Below are positions 44,116-53,333 of a stretch of DNA of 64,000 nt, one piece after another. This DNA comes from Pantoea sp. SOD02 (GTDB lineage Bacteria; Pseudomonadota; Gammaproteobacteria; Enterobacterales; Enterobacteriaceae): positions 682,001 to 746,000 of the forward strand of contig NZ_CP102604.1 of NCBI RefSeq assembly GCF_024707505.1, in the 5' to 3' direction. Numbering within the stretch: the stretch's first letter is position 1; each line of letters starts with the position of its first letter. A model generated the notes under the pieces. It worked only from the letters and a program-made list of their open reading frames with translations. It was not told the DNA's origin and ran no database searches. The position numbers were made by a program, and so were the translations under genes.

Positions 44116-45680
44116 CAGTCAATCACCCTCCCTTTGAAGGCAAACAGGCCCTGTGGACGTTTCTGGATAAACAGCACGATCAGCACGAGGATGAGGATTT
44201 TGCCGAGCACTGCGCCAATCTGCGGCTCCAGCACTTTGTTGAGAATGCCGAGGCCAAAGGCCGCCACCACGGTGCCCGCCAGTTGGCCGACGCCGCCCAG
44301 CACCACCACGAGGAAGGAGTCGATGATGTAGCCCTGACCAAGCTCCGGCCCAACGTTGCCAAGCTGCGACAGCGCCACGCCGCCGAGTCCGGCAATGCCA
44401 GAACCAAGGCCAAACGCCAGCATATCGATGCGTCCGGTCGGCACGCCGCAGCAGTCGGCCATCGCGCGGTTCTGCGTTACGGCTCGCACGCTAAGGCCGA
44501 GGCGGGTTTTATTCAGCAGCAGCCAGGTGAGGCCCAGCACGGCAAACACAAACAGGATCACCGCGATACGGTTGTAAGGCAGCACCAGATTCGGCAGCAG
44601 CTGCAACCCGCCGGAGAGCCAGCCTGGGTTCGCCACTTCCAGGTTTTGCGCGCCAAACAGCATGCGTACCAGCTGAATCAGCATCAGGCTGATGCCCCAG
44701 GTTGCGAGCAGCGTTTCCAGCGGACGTCCGTACAGATGGCGGATGATGGTGCGCTCCAGCAGCATGCCCATACAGGCGGTGACCAGAAACGCCACCGGCA
44801 GCGCCAGCAGCGGATACCACGCCAGCCACTGCGGTGCGAATTGCTGGAACAGGCTTTGCACAAACCAGGTCGCATAGGCACCCAGCATCAGCATTTCGCC
44901 GTGCGCCATGTTGATCACGCCCAGCAAACCGTAAGTAATGGCAAGGCCCAGCGCCGCTAATAACAAGATCGAACCCAGCGACAGGCCGGTAAACGCCTGA
45001 CCGAGCAGATCGCCCCACATCAGACGCTGTTTAATCTGCTTCAGGCTGGCTGCGGCGGCGTCACGTACGTTGGCATCGGGTTCATTGCTGGCCTGAGTTA
45101 AGCGCGTGAGGCTGGCCTGCATATTGGGATCGCTGGATTCGCCGAGCAGTTTGACGGCTTTGAGGCGCAGCGCGGCATCCGGGCTGGCGAGTTGCAGGTT
45201 GGCCGCTGCCATGAGCAGCACGTCGTGCACCTTCGCGTCTTTTTCCAGCGCGAGACGCTGCTCAATCAGCGGCAGCATGTCAGCGACGCCATCGTTTTGC
45301 AGTTGTTGTGCGGCACGTAAACGGATCGCGGCATCGTCGCTCACCAGCTGGTGGGCGGCGAGGGCGCTGGCGATCAGCACGCGCAGGCGGTTATTCATAA
45401 ACAGCTTTTTGGTGTCGCCGTCGGGCTGTTGCGCGCTGTCGAGCGGCTGCAACGTCTCGCCATGTTTGCTGAACGGCTGCTGTTTTTGGTCGATGACCAC
45501 GGTTTCATTGCGCAGCGCCTGCAGCAGCGGCAGGCGATTAGCCTGCGGTGCGGCGGCCCACTGCTGGAGCAGCGTGGCTTGTTGCGTGCGGCTGGCGGCC
45601 GCGAAGTCTGCGCCATCGCCCGCCTGGGCGAGCCAGGGCAGCAGTAACAGCAGACAGCAGAGATAACGGCGGATTGTCAT
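44115..45680 (-). CDS. urtB: Urea ABC transporter permease UrtB
   Basis: 521 residues. A signal peptide (about residues 1-20, ending in WLAQAGDG) leads to a 200-residue periplasmic helical region with repeat-like segments (AAIRLRAAQQLQNDG, DAALRLKAVKLLGESSD), then a LivH-like membrane domain from about residue 235 (GLSLGSILLLAALGLAITYGLLGVINMAHGEMLMLGAY). This long N-terminal extension is standard for UrtB. It is separated from urtA by 74 bp containing a REP-like hairpin. Confidence 0.95.
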   Translation of the reverse strand: MTIRRYLCCLLLLLPWLAQAGDGADFAAASRTQQATLLQQWAAAPQANRLPLLQALRNETVVIDQKQQPFSKHGETLQPLDSAQQPDGDTKKLFMNNRLRVLIASALAAHQLVSDDAAIRLRAAQQLQNDGVADMLPLIEQRLALEKDAKVHDVLLMAAANLQLASPDAALRLKAVKLLGESSDPNMQASLTRLTQASNEPDANVRDAAAASLKQIKQRLMWGDLLGQAFTGLSLGSILLLAALGLAITYGLLGVINMAHGEMLMLGAYATWFVQSLFQQFAPQWLAWYPLLALPVAFLVTACMGMLLERTIIRHLYGRPLETLLATWGISLMLIQLVRMLFGAQNLEVANPGWLSGGLQLLPNLVLPYNRIAVILFVFAVLGLTWLLLNKTRLGLSVRAVTQNRAMADCCGVPTGRIDMLAFGLGSGIAGLGGVALSQLGNVGPELGQGYIIDSFLVVVLGGVGQLAGTVVAAFGLGILNKVLEPQIGAVLGKILILVLIVLFIQKRPQGLFAFKGRVID

Positions 45681-45727
45681 GGTTCTGGCCCTGATGGTTG
45701 AGGTACGGATGGTGCAGCCATGATGAA

Positions 45728-45751
45728 GGTCGCCATAAATGGCGACCCTAC
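45728..45751. repeat. REP-like palindrome between urtA and urtB
   Basis: GGTCGCCATAAATGGCGACCCTAC, a near perfect unit inside the urea operon. An intercistronic hairpin just after urtA could stabilise the urtA message or lower downstream expression, as binding proteins are needed in excess over permeases. Confidence 0.75.
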
Positions 45752-45754
45752 TCT

Positions 45755-47023
45755 TTACTGCGTTGATTTCACCGGATGATCAGGCTTCTTATCGTTACCC
45801 GCGATGTACGGGCTCCACGGCTGGGCGCGTACCGGTTGCTGGGTCTGCCACACCACGTTGAACTGACCGTTCTCTTCCACTTCGCCAATCATCACTGGTT
45901 TGTGCAGGTGATGGTTGGTTTTATCCATGGTCAGGGTGAAACCGTCTGGCGCTTTAAAGGTCTGTCCCGCCATCGCCGCGCGCACTTTGTCCACATCGGT
46001 GGTGCCCGCTTTCTCTACCGCCTGCGCCCACATATGCAGGCCAACGTAGGTCGCTTCCATCGGATCGTTGGTCACCACGGTGTTAGCGTTCGGCAAGTTG
46101 TGCGCCTTGGCGTATGCGCGGTAATCCGCAACGAATTTGGCGTTGGTTGGGTTATCCACCGACTCGAAGTAGTTCCACGCCGCTAACTGACCGACCAGCG
46201 GTTTGGTATCAATGCCGCGCAGCTCTTCCTCGCCGACCGAGAAGGCGATCACTGGAATATCCGTGGCTTTAATGCCCTGGTTGGCCAGCTCTTTGTAGAA
46301 CGGCACGTTGGAGTCGCCGTTGATGGTGGAGATCACCGCCGTTTTGCCACCGGCAGAGAACTTCTTAATGTTGGAGACGATGGTCTGATAATCGCTGTAA
46401 CCAAACGGCGTATAGACCTCTTCGATGTCTTTATCCTGTACGCCTTTGGTGTGCAGGAAGGCGCGCAGAATCTTGTTGGTGGTGCGCGGATAGACGTAGT
46501 CGGTGCCCAGCAGGAAGAAGCGTTTTGCGCTGCCGCCATCTTCACTCATCAGGTATTCCACCGCCGGAATCGCCTGCTGGTTCGGCGCGGCACCGGTATA
46601 GAACACGTTCGGCGACATCTCTTCACCTTCATACTGCACCGGATAGAACAGCAGGCCGTTCAGCTCCTCAAACACCGGCAGCACCGATTTGCGCGATACC
46701 GAGGTCCAGCAGCCAAACACCGCCGCCACTTTGTCCTGGGTCAGCAGCTGGCGCGCTTTCTCAGCAAACAGCGGCCAGTTAGAAGCCGGATCGACCACCA
46801 CCGGTTCCAGCTTTTTGCCCAGCACGCCGCCTTTGGCGTTGATCTCATCGATAGTCATCAGCGCCACATCCTTCAGCGGCGTTTCGGAGATCGCCATGGT
46901 GCCGGAGAGCGAGGACATAATGCCCACCTTGATGGTGTCAGCAGCCTGTGCCGCGAAGGCAAAGCCCATGCTGGCAACAGAGGCAGAGAGCGCGAAAGCC
47001 TTGAGCAACGAACGTCTTTTCAT
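45755..47023 (-). CDS. urtA: Urea ABC transporter substrate-binding protein UrtA
   Basis: 422 residues from ATG 47023, preceded by GAGGGG at 7 nt. The signal region reads MKRRSLLKAF.. with a twin-arginine-like RRSLLK motif, cleaved after AAQA; the mature protein is a type I periplasmic binding protein (DTIKVGIMSSLSGTMAISETPLKDVALMTIDEINAKGGVLG; CWTSVSRKSVLPVFEELNGLLFYPVQYEGEE; TNDPMEATYVGLHMWAQAVEKAGTTD). It captures urea (or short amides) in the periplasm. Tat export is likely but not certain. Confidence 0.95.
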   Translation of the reverse strand: MKRRSLLKAFALSASVASMGFAFAAQAADTIKVGIMSSLSGTMAISETPLKDVALMTIDEINAKGGVLGKKLEPVVVDPASNWPLFAEKARQLLTQDKVAAVFGCWTSVSRKSVLPVFEELNGLLFYPVQYEGEEMSPNVFYTGAAPNQQAIPAVEYLMSEDGGSAKRFFLLGTDYVYPRTTNKILRAFLHTKGVQDKDIEEVYTPFGYSDYQTIVSNIKKFSAGGKTAVISTINGDSNVPFYKELANQGIKATDIPVIAFSVGEEELRGIDTKPLVGQLAAWNYFESVDNPTNAKFVADYRAYAKAHNLPNANTVVTNDPMEATYVGLHMWAQAVEKAGTTDVDKVRAAMAGQTFKAPDGFTLTMDKTNHHLHKPVMIGEVEENGQFNVVWQTQQPVRAQPWSPYIAGNDKKPDHPVKSTQ

Positions 47024-47051
47024 CAGTAAACCCCTCACTATGTTTGTATTG

Positions 47052-47750
47052 TTATTCAATGGGTTGAAGTCGAGCCTGCTGTAACATATGCAATGTGATC
47101 TTTCTGACCTCTGCCTTACTGACGGCGATGTGGTCGGTTAAAATGCGCTGCGCCTCCTCGGTTTGTTGCTGGAAAATCGCCCGTAAAATCTGAGCGTGCT
47201 CGCGGTATGTCGCCTCCATTCGGTCGTCACGGGTAAAATCGAGACGGCGAATGATGCGGATTTTTTCGGTCAGTTCGGCGTGGATGCGCGCCATCTCCTG
47301 ATTGCCAGCGGCGGCCACCAGCGCCATGTGGAAGGCTTCATCCTGCGCTGAAACCGCTTTGCCATCGGCCAGCGGCGGCGCATCGATCCAGAAGCTTTGC
47401 AGCGCGGTCAGCATGTCGATGCACTGCGGTGCGGGCAGCGCGCACAAGCGGCGCACCGCTTCGCACTCCAGCACGGTGCGAAAGTCGTACAGCTCTTCGA
47501 AATATTCGAAGTCGAACGGCTTCACCTGCCAGCCGCTGCGGAACCACACTTCGACGTAGCCCTCGCGCTCCAGCCAGAACAGCGCCTGACGCACCGGCGT
47601 GCGGCTCACTTCCAGCCGATCGGCGATTTCGTTTTCGCTGAAGCGGTCGCCCGGCATCAGTCGAAACTCAAAAATGTCCTGCTTCAGCGCCTGATAAACC
47701 TTCTCGGCCAGCGCTTCCGGACGACCTTTGCTACGAGGGCTCGTGTTCAT
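47052..47750 (-). CDS. GntR/FadR-type regulator of the urea operon
   Basis: 232 residues. Residues 10-75: GntR winged helix (LAEKVYQALKQDIFEFRLMPGDRFSENEIADRLEVSRTPVRQALFWLEREGYV). Residues 85-225: FCD effector domain with the metal/ligand residues (D-E-A-F-H, EHAQILRAI, DHIAVS). It lies inside the operon, 9 bp after uca with SD AGGAG and 28 bp before urtA, so it is co-transcribed with its likely targets. A palindrome matching the GntR style lies at the operon promoter. Confidence 0.92.
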   Translation of the reverse strand: MNTSPRSKGRPEALAEKVYQALKQDIFEFRLMPGDRFSENEIADRLEVSRTPVRQALFWLEREGYVEVWFRSGWQVKPFDFEYFEELYDFRTVLECEAVRRLCALPAPQCIDMLTALQSFWIDAPPLADGKAVSAQDEAFHMALVAAAGNQEMARIHAELTEKIRIIRRLDFTRDDRMEATYREHAQILRAIFQQQTEEAQRILTDHIAVSKAEVRKITLHMLQQARLQPIE

Positions 47751-47759
47751 GCAAACTCC

Positions 47760-50700
47760 TTATTCCAGCCACAGCAGGGCATCGCCCGGACTCACCGGAC
47801 GTCCTGCCTGGCAGGCAATGCGTTTCACCGTGCCCGCCTGCGGCGCGACAATCGCCAGCTCCATTTTCATCGCTTCCACGATGATCAGCGTTTGACCGGC
47901 TTCCACTGCGTCGCCCGGCTGCACCAGCACTTTCCAGATGTTGCCGTTCATATCGGCGCACACCGCCAGCGCATCGTCGTCGGCTTCAGCCACCACCAAC
48001 GTCTCCTCGCTGGTGAGCGGCGCGTTCTGCTCTTCCTGCGCCCACAGCGTCACTTCCTGTTCGAAGGCGGCAGACTGACGCTGGCGGAAGTCGCTGATTG
48101 ACGCGGCGTTTTCGGCGAGGAATTGATGATGAGCGGCGAAGTCGAATACCGTTTCTTCGATGCGCACCGTGGCGCGGCCTTCACGGAAGTCATCGCGCAG
48201 CTGCGTCAGTTCGTCTTCCGTTACCGGGTAGAAGCGCACCTGATCGAAGAAGTGCAGCAGCCACGGCTCGTCGGCCGCAAACTGATCGTTTTTGAGGAAC
48301 TTGTTCCAGATTGGCAGCGTGCGGCCCACCAGCTGATAGCCGCCAGGTGAATCCATGCCGTAAATGCACATGTACATGCCGCCAATGCCAACCGTGCCTT
48401 CGGCGGTAAAGGTGCGCGCCGGGCTGTATTTGGAGCTCAGCAGACGATGGCGTGGATCAATCGGTACCGCGCACGGCGCGCCGAGATAGACATCGCCGAG
48501 GCCGAGAATCAGATAGCTGGCATCAAAAATCGTGTCGCGCACCGCTTCACGGCTCTCTAGACCATTAATACGCTGGATAAAGTCGACGTTATTCGGTAGC
48601 CACGGCGCACTGGCACGCACGGTTTCTTTGTAACGTTCGACCGCGCCGAGCGTGGCGCTGTCTTCGAAGGCCATCGGCATCCAGACAATGCGTGATGGCA
48701 CTTTCAGCTGGCTGACATCGCCGAGTCCGGCTTCCAGTTCCAGCAGCAGCTGCATCAGCTGTTTCTGGCTGAGAATCATGCTGTCGTAGCGCACCTGCAA
48801 AGAGCGCACGCCCGGCGACAACTCTTCCACGCCCGGCACCGCGCGTTCACGCAATGCATTCATCAACAGATGCACGCGCAGACGCAGCGCCAGATCTAGC
48901 ACGTTGTCGCCGTACTCAATCAGCACATATTTGTCGCCCGCCTGGCGATAAACCGCCGCTGGCGTGGTTGCCGTGGCGGGGAGCGCCGCCAGCAAGGTGG
49001 CGGAACCGATATCGCTGGCCGCTAAAGAGGGCACTTCGAAGGCTGGCGCGTGGCTGCTGCGCAGGGTTGCCACGCTGTGCGCCTGGGTTTTTTCCAGCGC
49101 CACCGCTTCGTCGGCGCTGATCGGGTGGAAGCGGATTTTATCGCCCGGTTTCACCTGGCCAACTTTCCACAGCTCAGCTTTGGCGATGGTTACCGGGCAG
49201 ACGAAGCCGCCGAGGCTTGGGCCGTCGTGCGTCAGGATCACCGGGAAGTCGCCGGTGAAGTTCACCGCGCCGATGGCGTATTCGCAGTCATGCACGTTGG
49301 AGGGATGCAGGCCGGCTTCGCCGCCGTTGGCGCGCGTCCATGTCGGTTTCGGGCCCACCAAACGCACGCCGAGGCGGTTGGAGTTGTAGTGCACCTGCCA
49401 GTCGCTGGCAAAGAACTCATCAATTGCCGCCTGGGTGAAGAAATCCGGTGCGCCATGCGGTCCATACAGCACGCCGATGCGCCATTCGGTGCCGTAATGC
49501 GGCACCAGCGCATGATCGAGCGCCTGCGGTGCGCTGACCGGCGCGGGCGTGGTGCAAGCGGCGAGCTGCGGCTGGGAGATTGGCAGCATGTCGGCGACGC
49601 GCAAGGTGCGTCCGGCGTGGCCGCCAAACTGGCCGAGCGAGAAGGTGGAGCGGCTGCCGAGATATTCCGGCACGTCGAACCCGTTGCGCACCGCTAAGTA
49701 GGTGCGACAGCCGCTCTGCGCGCGGCCCAGCGTCAGGGTTTGTCCTGCTTTGACGCTAACGGGCTGCCAGTACGCAATGCTTTCGCCATCGACGTCGGCT
49801 GGGCAATCGGCGCCTGTTAAGGCAATCACCGCATCGCTGTTGAAGCGCAGCGTGGGGCCTTGCAGAGTGAATTCCAGACCAGCGGCGCTGTCGTGGTTGC
49901 CGACAATGCGGTTGGCGAGGCGGAAGGCGAAATCGTCCATTGGGCCGGACGGCGGCACGCCAATATCCCAGTAGCCGAGGCGGCCAGGGAAATCCTGAAT
50001 GCTGCTGAAGGTGCCGGGTTGCAGTACTTCAATCACGCTGGCGGCTGGCGTGAAGCTATCAAGGAAGCGCGTCCAGACTTTGCCGCTGCGGAAGGCGTCG
50101 GTGGCGACGATCTGGCGCAGATAATCGAGGTTGGTGGCGATGCCATGCAGTTGGGTAGCGGCCAGCGCCTGCTGCATCTTTTCCAGTGCGGCTTCGCGCG
50201 TGTCGGCATGCACGATTAGCTTGGCGACCATCGGATCGTAATACGCCGAGACTTCGGTGCCGGTATCGATCCAGCCATCGACGCGCACATCATCCGGGAA
50301 ACAGACGCCGGTCAACACGCCCGGACTTGGCTGGAAGTTTTTCAGCGGATCTTCAGCGTAGATACGTACTTCAATCGATGCGCCTTGCGGAGCCTGTTGC
50401 AGACGCGCCCAGTCGATGGCATCGCCAGCGGCCACTTTCAACATGCACTCAACGAGGTCGAGGCCGGTGACGCATTCGGTGACCGGATGCTCAACCTGCA
50501 GGCGAGTATTCACTTCAAGGAAGTAGAACGCATCTTGCTCGGCGTCGTAGATGTATTCCACCGTACCGGCGCTGCGATAATTCACCAGCTCGCCGAGGCG
50601 TACCGCGGAAGAGAGCAGCGCTTCACGCGTTGCCTGCGGCAGATTCGGTGCTGGCGTCTCTTCAACCACTTTCTGGTTGCGGCGCTGCAACGAGCAGTCG

Positions 50701-51377
50701 CGTTCGCCGAGCGCGATTACTTTGCCGCTGCCGTCGCCAAAAATCTGTACTTCTACGTGGCGCGCGCGGTCGATGCAGCGTTCTAAAAACACGCCCGCAT
50801 CGCTGAAGAACTGCTCGCCCAGACGGCGTACGCTTTCCCACGCATTGCCCAGCGCATCGGCGTCGGCGCAGCGCGTCAGGCCAATGCCGCCGCCGCCCGC
50901 GGTGCTTTTCAGCATTACTGGATAACCGATGGTGTCGGCGGCGCTCAAGGCTTCTTCCAGCGAACTCAGCAGCGGCGTGCCCGGTGTCATCGGCACGCCC
51001 GCGCTGGCAGCTAACTCACGCGCGCGGTGTTTCAGGCCAAACTCGCCAATCTGTTGCGCGGTCGGGCCGACAAAGGCGATGCCGGCTTTTTCACAGGCAT
51101 CGGCAAACGGCAGGCTTTCTGACAAGAAACCGTAGCCCGGCCAGATGGCTTCCGCGCCGGTTTCCTGTGCGGCGGCGAGGATTTTATCGATACGTAAATA
51201 GCTGTCGCTGGCTTTGTCGCCGCCGAGAGCGATGGCGACATCAGCTTCTTTGACGTGGCGCGCGTTGCGATCGGCATCGGAATAGACGGCAACGCTTTTC
51301 ACGCCGAGGCGTTTTAAGGTGCGAATGGCGCGGCAGGCGATTTCGCCACGGTTAGCAATCAGAACGGTGCTGAACAT
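47760..51377 (-). CDS. uca: Urea carboxylase
   Basis: 1205 residues. Biotin-dependent ATP-driven carboxylation of urea to allophanate. N-terminal biotin carboxylase (residues 1-450: IANRGEIACRAIRTLKRLG, ATP loop STAGGGGIGL, YFLEVNTRLQVEHPVTE), a central KipI/KipA-like (AHS1/AHS2) carboxyltransferase region about 460-1075 with QDFPGRLGYWDIGVPPSGPMDDFAFRLANRIVGN, and a C-terminal biotinyl domain with biotin lysine K1171 in EAMKME. The 2-bp gap from atzF and 9-bp gap to the GntR gene place it in the operon. With AtzF this gives urea degradation independent of nickel urease. Confidence 0.97.
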   Translation of the reverse strand: MFSTVLIANRGEIACRAIRTLKRLGVKSVAVYSDADRNARHVKEADVAIALGGDKASDSYLRIDKILAAAQETGAEAIWPGYGFLSESLPFADACEKAGIAFVGPTAQQIGEFGLKHRARELAASAGVPMTPGTPLLSSLEEALSAADTIGYPVMLKSTAGGGGIGLTRCADADALGNAWESVRRLGEQFFSDAGVFLERCIDRARHVEVQIFGDGSGKVIALGERDCSLQRRNQKVVEETPAPNLPQATREALLSSAVRLGELVNYRSAGTVEYIYDAEQDAFYFLEVNTRLQVEHPVTECVTGLDLVECMLKVAAGDAIDWARLQQAPQGASIEVRIYAEDPLKNFQPSPGVLTGVCFPDDVRVDGWIDTGTEVSAYYDPMVAKLIVHADTREAALEKMQQALAATQLHGIATNLDYLRQIVATDAFRSGKVWTRFLDSFTPAASVIEVLQPGTFSSIQDFPGRLGYWDIGVPPSGPMDDFAFRLANRIVGNHDSAAGLEFTLQGPTLRFNSDAVIALTGADCPADVDGESIAYWQPVSVKAGQTLTLGRAQSGCRTYLAVRNGFDVPEYLGSRSTFSLGQFGGHAGRTLRVADMLPISQPQLAACTTPAPVSAPQALDHALVPHYGTEWRIGVLYGPHGAPDFFTQAAIDEFFASDWQVHYNSNRLGVRLVGPKPTWTRANGGEAGLHPSNVHDCEYAIGAVNFTGDFPVILTHDGPSLGGFVCPVTIAKAELWKVGQVKPGDKIRFHPISADEAVALEKTQAHSVATLRSSHAPAFEVPSLAASDIGSATLLAALPATATTPAAVYRQAGDKYVLIEYGDNVLDLALRLRVHLLMNALRERAVPGVEELSPGVRSLQVRYDSMILSQKQLMQLLLELEAGLGDVSQLKVPSRIVWMPMAFEDSATLGAVERYKETVRASAPWLPNNVDFIQRINGLESREAVRDTIFDASYLILGLGDVYLGAPCAVPIDPRHRLLSSKYSPARTFTAEGTVGIGGMYMCIYGMDSPGGYQLVGRTLPIWNKFLKNDQFAADEPWLLHFFDQVRFYPVTEDELTQLRDDFREGRATVRIEETVFDFAAHHQFLAENAASISDFRQRQSAAFEQEVTLWAQEEQNAPLTSEETLVVAEADDDALAVCADMNGNIWKVLVQPGDAVEAGQTLIIVEAMKMELAIVAPQAGTVKRIACQAGRPVSPGDALLWLE

Positions 51378-51379
51378 GC

Positions 51380-53176
51380 TTATTTACTCCCCAGAGAGGC
51401 CAGCCAGTTGCGCCAGCCGCCAAATTCGGTAATTTCCAGCGCCTGCGACAGCACTGCCGGTTCACAGATAAAGCCTTTGACGATGCGACCGTCGGCCAGC
51501 GTCAGCGAGCCAATGCCGAGCGGCGCGGGGATTTCCGCCACGAACTCGCCAAAGCGCGCCAGCGGGATATCCCACAGTTCCACAGTGATCGCCGCACCGC
51601 TTTCGCCACGCAGCAGACCCGGCTTCTTAATCGGGCCATCGAGCAGGGCGAACAGGCGGTAATTGCTGGCGGTTTGTGTCTCTTCTACTAAAACTGCCTG
51701 GCGTGTAGTGAGCTGGAAGTTGAGCGGCATGCCGGTGAGGTGCGCGCCCACCACCGCCACGCGGACGTGATCGGCGGAAACCGGCAATGCGTCTTGTTGA
51801 GCAGGCTGCGCTTTGCCGGTGGCACCGAGCGGCAGCGCCATCTGCTGCTGCCAGCGCAGGCCAAAACCGGCCAGCGCACGATCCTGCCAGGCAGGCGCAA
51901 TCAGCGTGATACCAGCGGGCAAACCATCGGCACGGAAGGGCGCAGGCAGCGCCAGCGCGCTGAGATCGGCGAGGTTGGTGAAGTTGGTGTAGGTACCGAA
52001 CTGCGAGTTGTAATGCACCGGCTCCTGCTGCATTTCGGCCAGCGTATGGATGGTTGGCGAGGTGGGCACCACCAGCGCATCGAACTGCGCCAGCGTTTGC
52101 TGAATCTGGCGCGTCAGTTCGGCGCGCAGGTATTCCGCCTGATAGGCTTCGACCGCAGTGTATTTCAGGCCGCTGCTGACGATGCCGTACACCACCGGAT
52201 CCATCTCTTCCGGACGATTGATCATCTCGCCCACCGCCACGGTGCGTTCGGCAACCCACGGACCGTAATAGAGCTGCTCGGCGAGTTGATGGAATAGTGA
52301 AAAGTCGATCGGATGCAGCGTTGCGCCGCCAGCCTGCAATTGCTCCAGCGCCGCCAGCCAAGCCGCTTCGGCCTGTTTGTCGCCGAAGAACTCGGGCGTG
52401 GCGGGAATGGCGAAATCGGGCTGCGCTTTGAAGCTGGCTGGTGCGGTGTGCGGATTGCTGCGCGAATAGGCATCGCCCGCGTCATAGCCGCCCGCTGCCG
52501 TAGCCACCGCGAAGGCATCTTCGACCGTTAACGCAAACACGGAAATGGTGTCATTGAGACGGCAAGCCGGCACCACGCCGTTGGCGGAGAACCAGCCTTT
52601 GGTCGGTTTGAGGCCAACGATGTTGTTGAAACCGGCGGGCACGCGGCCCGAACCGGCGGTGTCGGTGCCGAGCGAGAAGCCCACCAGACCGCGCGCCAGC
52701 ACCGACGCGGAACCTGAGCTGGAGCCGCCGCTGACGTAATCAGGATTGAAGGTGTTGCTCACCGCGCCAAATGGCGAACGCGTGCCGACTAAGCCGGTGG
52801 CGTATTGGTCGAGGTTGGTTTTGCCAATCACCACCGCGCCTGCTGCTTTAAGCTGCGCGACGACAAAGGCATCGGCATCGGCGGTGTAGGTGAAGGCGGG
52901 GCAGGCGGCGCTGGTCGGCCAGCCGGCGACATCGATATTGTCTTTTACCGCAAACGGTACGCCAAACAGCGGCAGCGCCGCCGGGTTGCGCTGATAGCTC
53001 GCCAGCAGCGGTTCAATTTGTGCCTGCAGCTGCGCGGGCGTGGCGAGATAGAGCCAGGCGTTATCCTGCGCGTCGATTGCGTCGAGATGGGCCGCCAGCA
53101 AGGCGGTAATTTGTTGTGGATCCTGTTGGTAACTGCGTTGCCAATCCTGGAGCGTAAAGCCAAAGGTCGATGCCAT
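51380..53176 (-). CDS. atzF: Allophanate hydrolase AtzF
   Basis: 598 residues from ATG 53176, the family's usual length; the frame runs upstream to 53419 but includes the promoter region. Amidase-signature domain (residues about 20-440): catalytic lysine in FAVKDNIDVAGWPTS, cis-serine/serine in SGGSSSGSASVLARGLVGFSLGTDTAGSGRVPAGFNN. The C-terminal domain (about 470-598) is the allophanate-hydrolase-specific extension. It converts allophanate to ammonia and CO2. First gene of the operon; its promoter holds sigma-54 and NtrC-like elements. Confidence 0.95.
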   Translation of the reverse strand: MASTFGFTLQDWQRSYQQDPQQITALLAAHLDAIDAQDNAWLYLATPAQLQAQIEPLLASYQRNPAALPLFGVPFAVKDNIDVAGWPTSAACPAFTYTADADAFVVAQLKAAGAVVIGKTNLDQYATGLVGTRSPFGAVSNTFNPDYVSGGSSSGSASVLARGLVGFSLGTDTAGSGRVPAGFNNIVGLKPTKGWFSANGVVPACRLNDTISVFALTVEDAFAVATAAGGYDAGDAYSRSNPHTAPASFKAQPDFAIPATPEFFGDKQAEAAWLAALEQLQAGGATLHPIDFSLFHQLAEQLYYGPWVAERTVAVGEMINRPEEMDPVVYGIVSSGLKYTAVEAYQAEYLRAELTRQIQQTLAQFDALVVPTSPTIHTLAEMQQEPVHYNSQFGTYTNFTNLADLSALALPAPFRADGLPAGITLIAPAWQDRALAGFGLRWQQQMALPLGATGKAQPAQQDALPVSADHVRVAVVGAHLTGMPLNFQLTTRQAVLVEETQTASNYRLFALLDGPIKKPGLLRGESGAAITVELWDIPLARFGEFVAEIPAPLGIGSLTLADGRIVKGFICEPAVLSQALEITEFGGWRNWLASLGSK

Positions 53177-53190
53177 GAGTGAATTCCAAC

Positions 53191-53200
53191 TGGTATACAA
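53191..53200. promoter_or_regulatory. GntR-type operator at the urea promoter
   Basis: TGGTATACAA, a near palindrome of the TNGT-N2-ACNA kind bound by FadR-type GntR proteins. It lies at about +5 to +14 from the predicted transcription start, where binding would block the polymerase. The partner is presumably the GntR protein encoded in the operon; this is inferred. Confidence 0.5.
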
Positions 53201-53215
53201 GATGGAATTCAACAG

Positions 53216-53231
53216 AGCAAAGCGCATGCCA
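53216..53231 (-). promoter_or_regulatory. Sigma-54 promoter (-24/-12) of the urea operon
   Basis: Minus-strand TGGCAT-GCGCT-TTGCT against consensus TGGCAC-N5-TTGCW. The invariant GG and GC are present with the required 10-bp spacing, and only one of eleven consensus positions differs. The predicted start is near 53205, 29 bp before the atzF ATG. Confidence 0.75.
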
Positions 53232-53294
53232 TTTTTGTAAGCCGATGAAACCGCGTAGTTAATTGATGTGTAATAAGTTTTTCTGATGATAAAT

Positions 53295-53311
53295 TGCACA
53301 ATGGCGGCGCA
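53295..53311. promoter_or_regulatory. NtrC-like site 1 upstream of the urea promoter
   Basis: TGCACA-ATGGC-GGCGCA matches the NtrC dyad TGCACC-N5-GGTGCA at 10 of 12 positions. The centre lies about 98 bp upstream of the predicted start. Confidence 0.65.
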
Positions 53312-53316
53312 AAGGC

Positions 53317-53333
53317 TGCGCAATGGCGGTGCG
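53317..53333. promoter_or_regulatory. NtrC-like site 2 upstream of the urea promoter
   Basis: TGCGCA-ATGGC-GGTGCG matches the NtrC dyad at 9 of 12 positions. Its centre is 22 bp, two helical turns, from site 1, the same face of DNA, as needed for cooperative binding. The shared ATGGC spacer suggests duplication. Confidence 0.6.
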
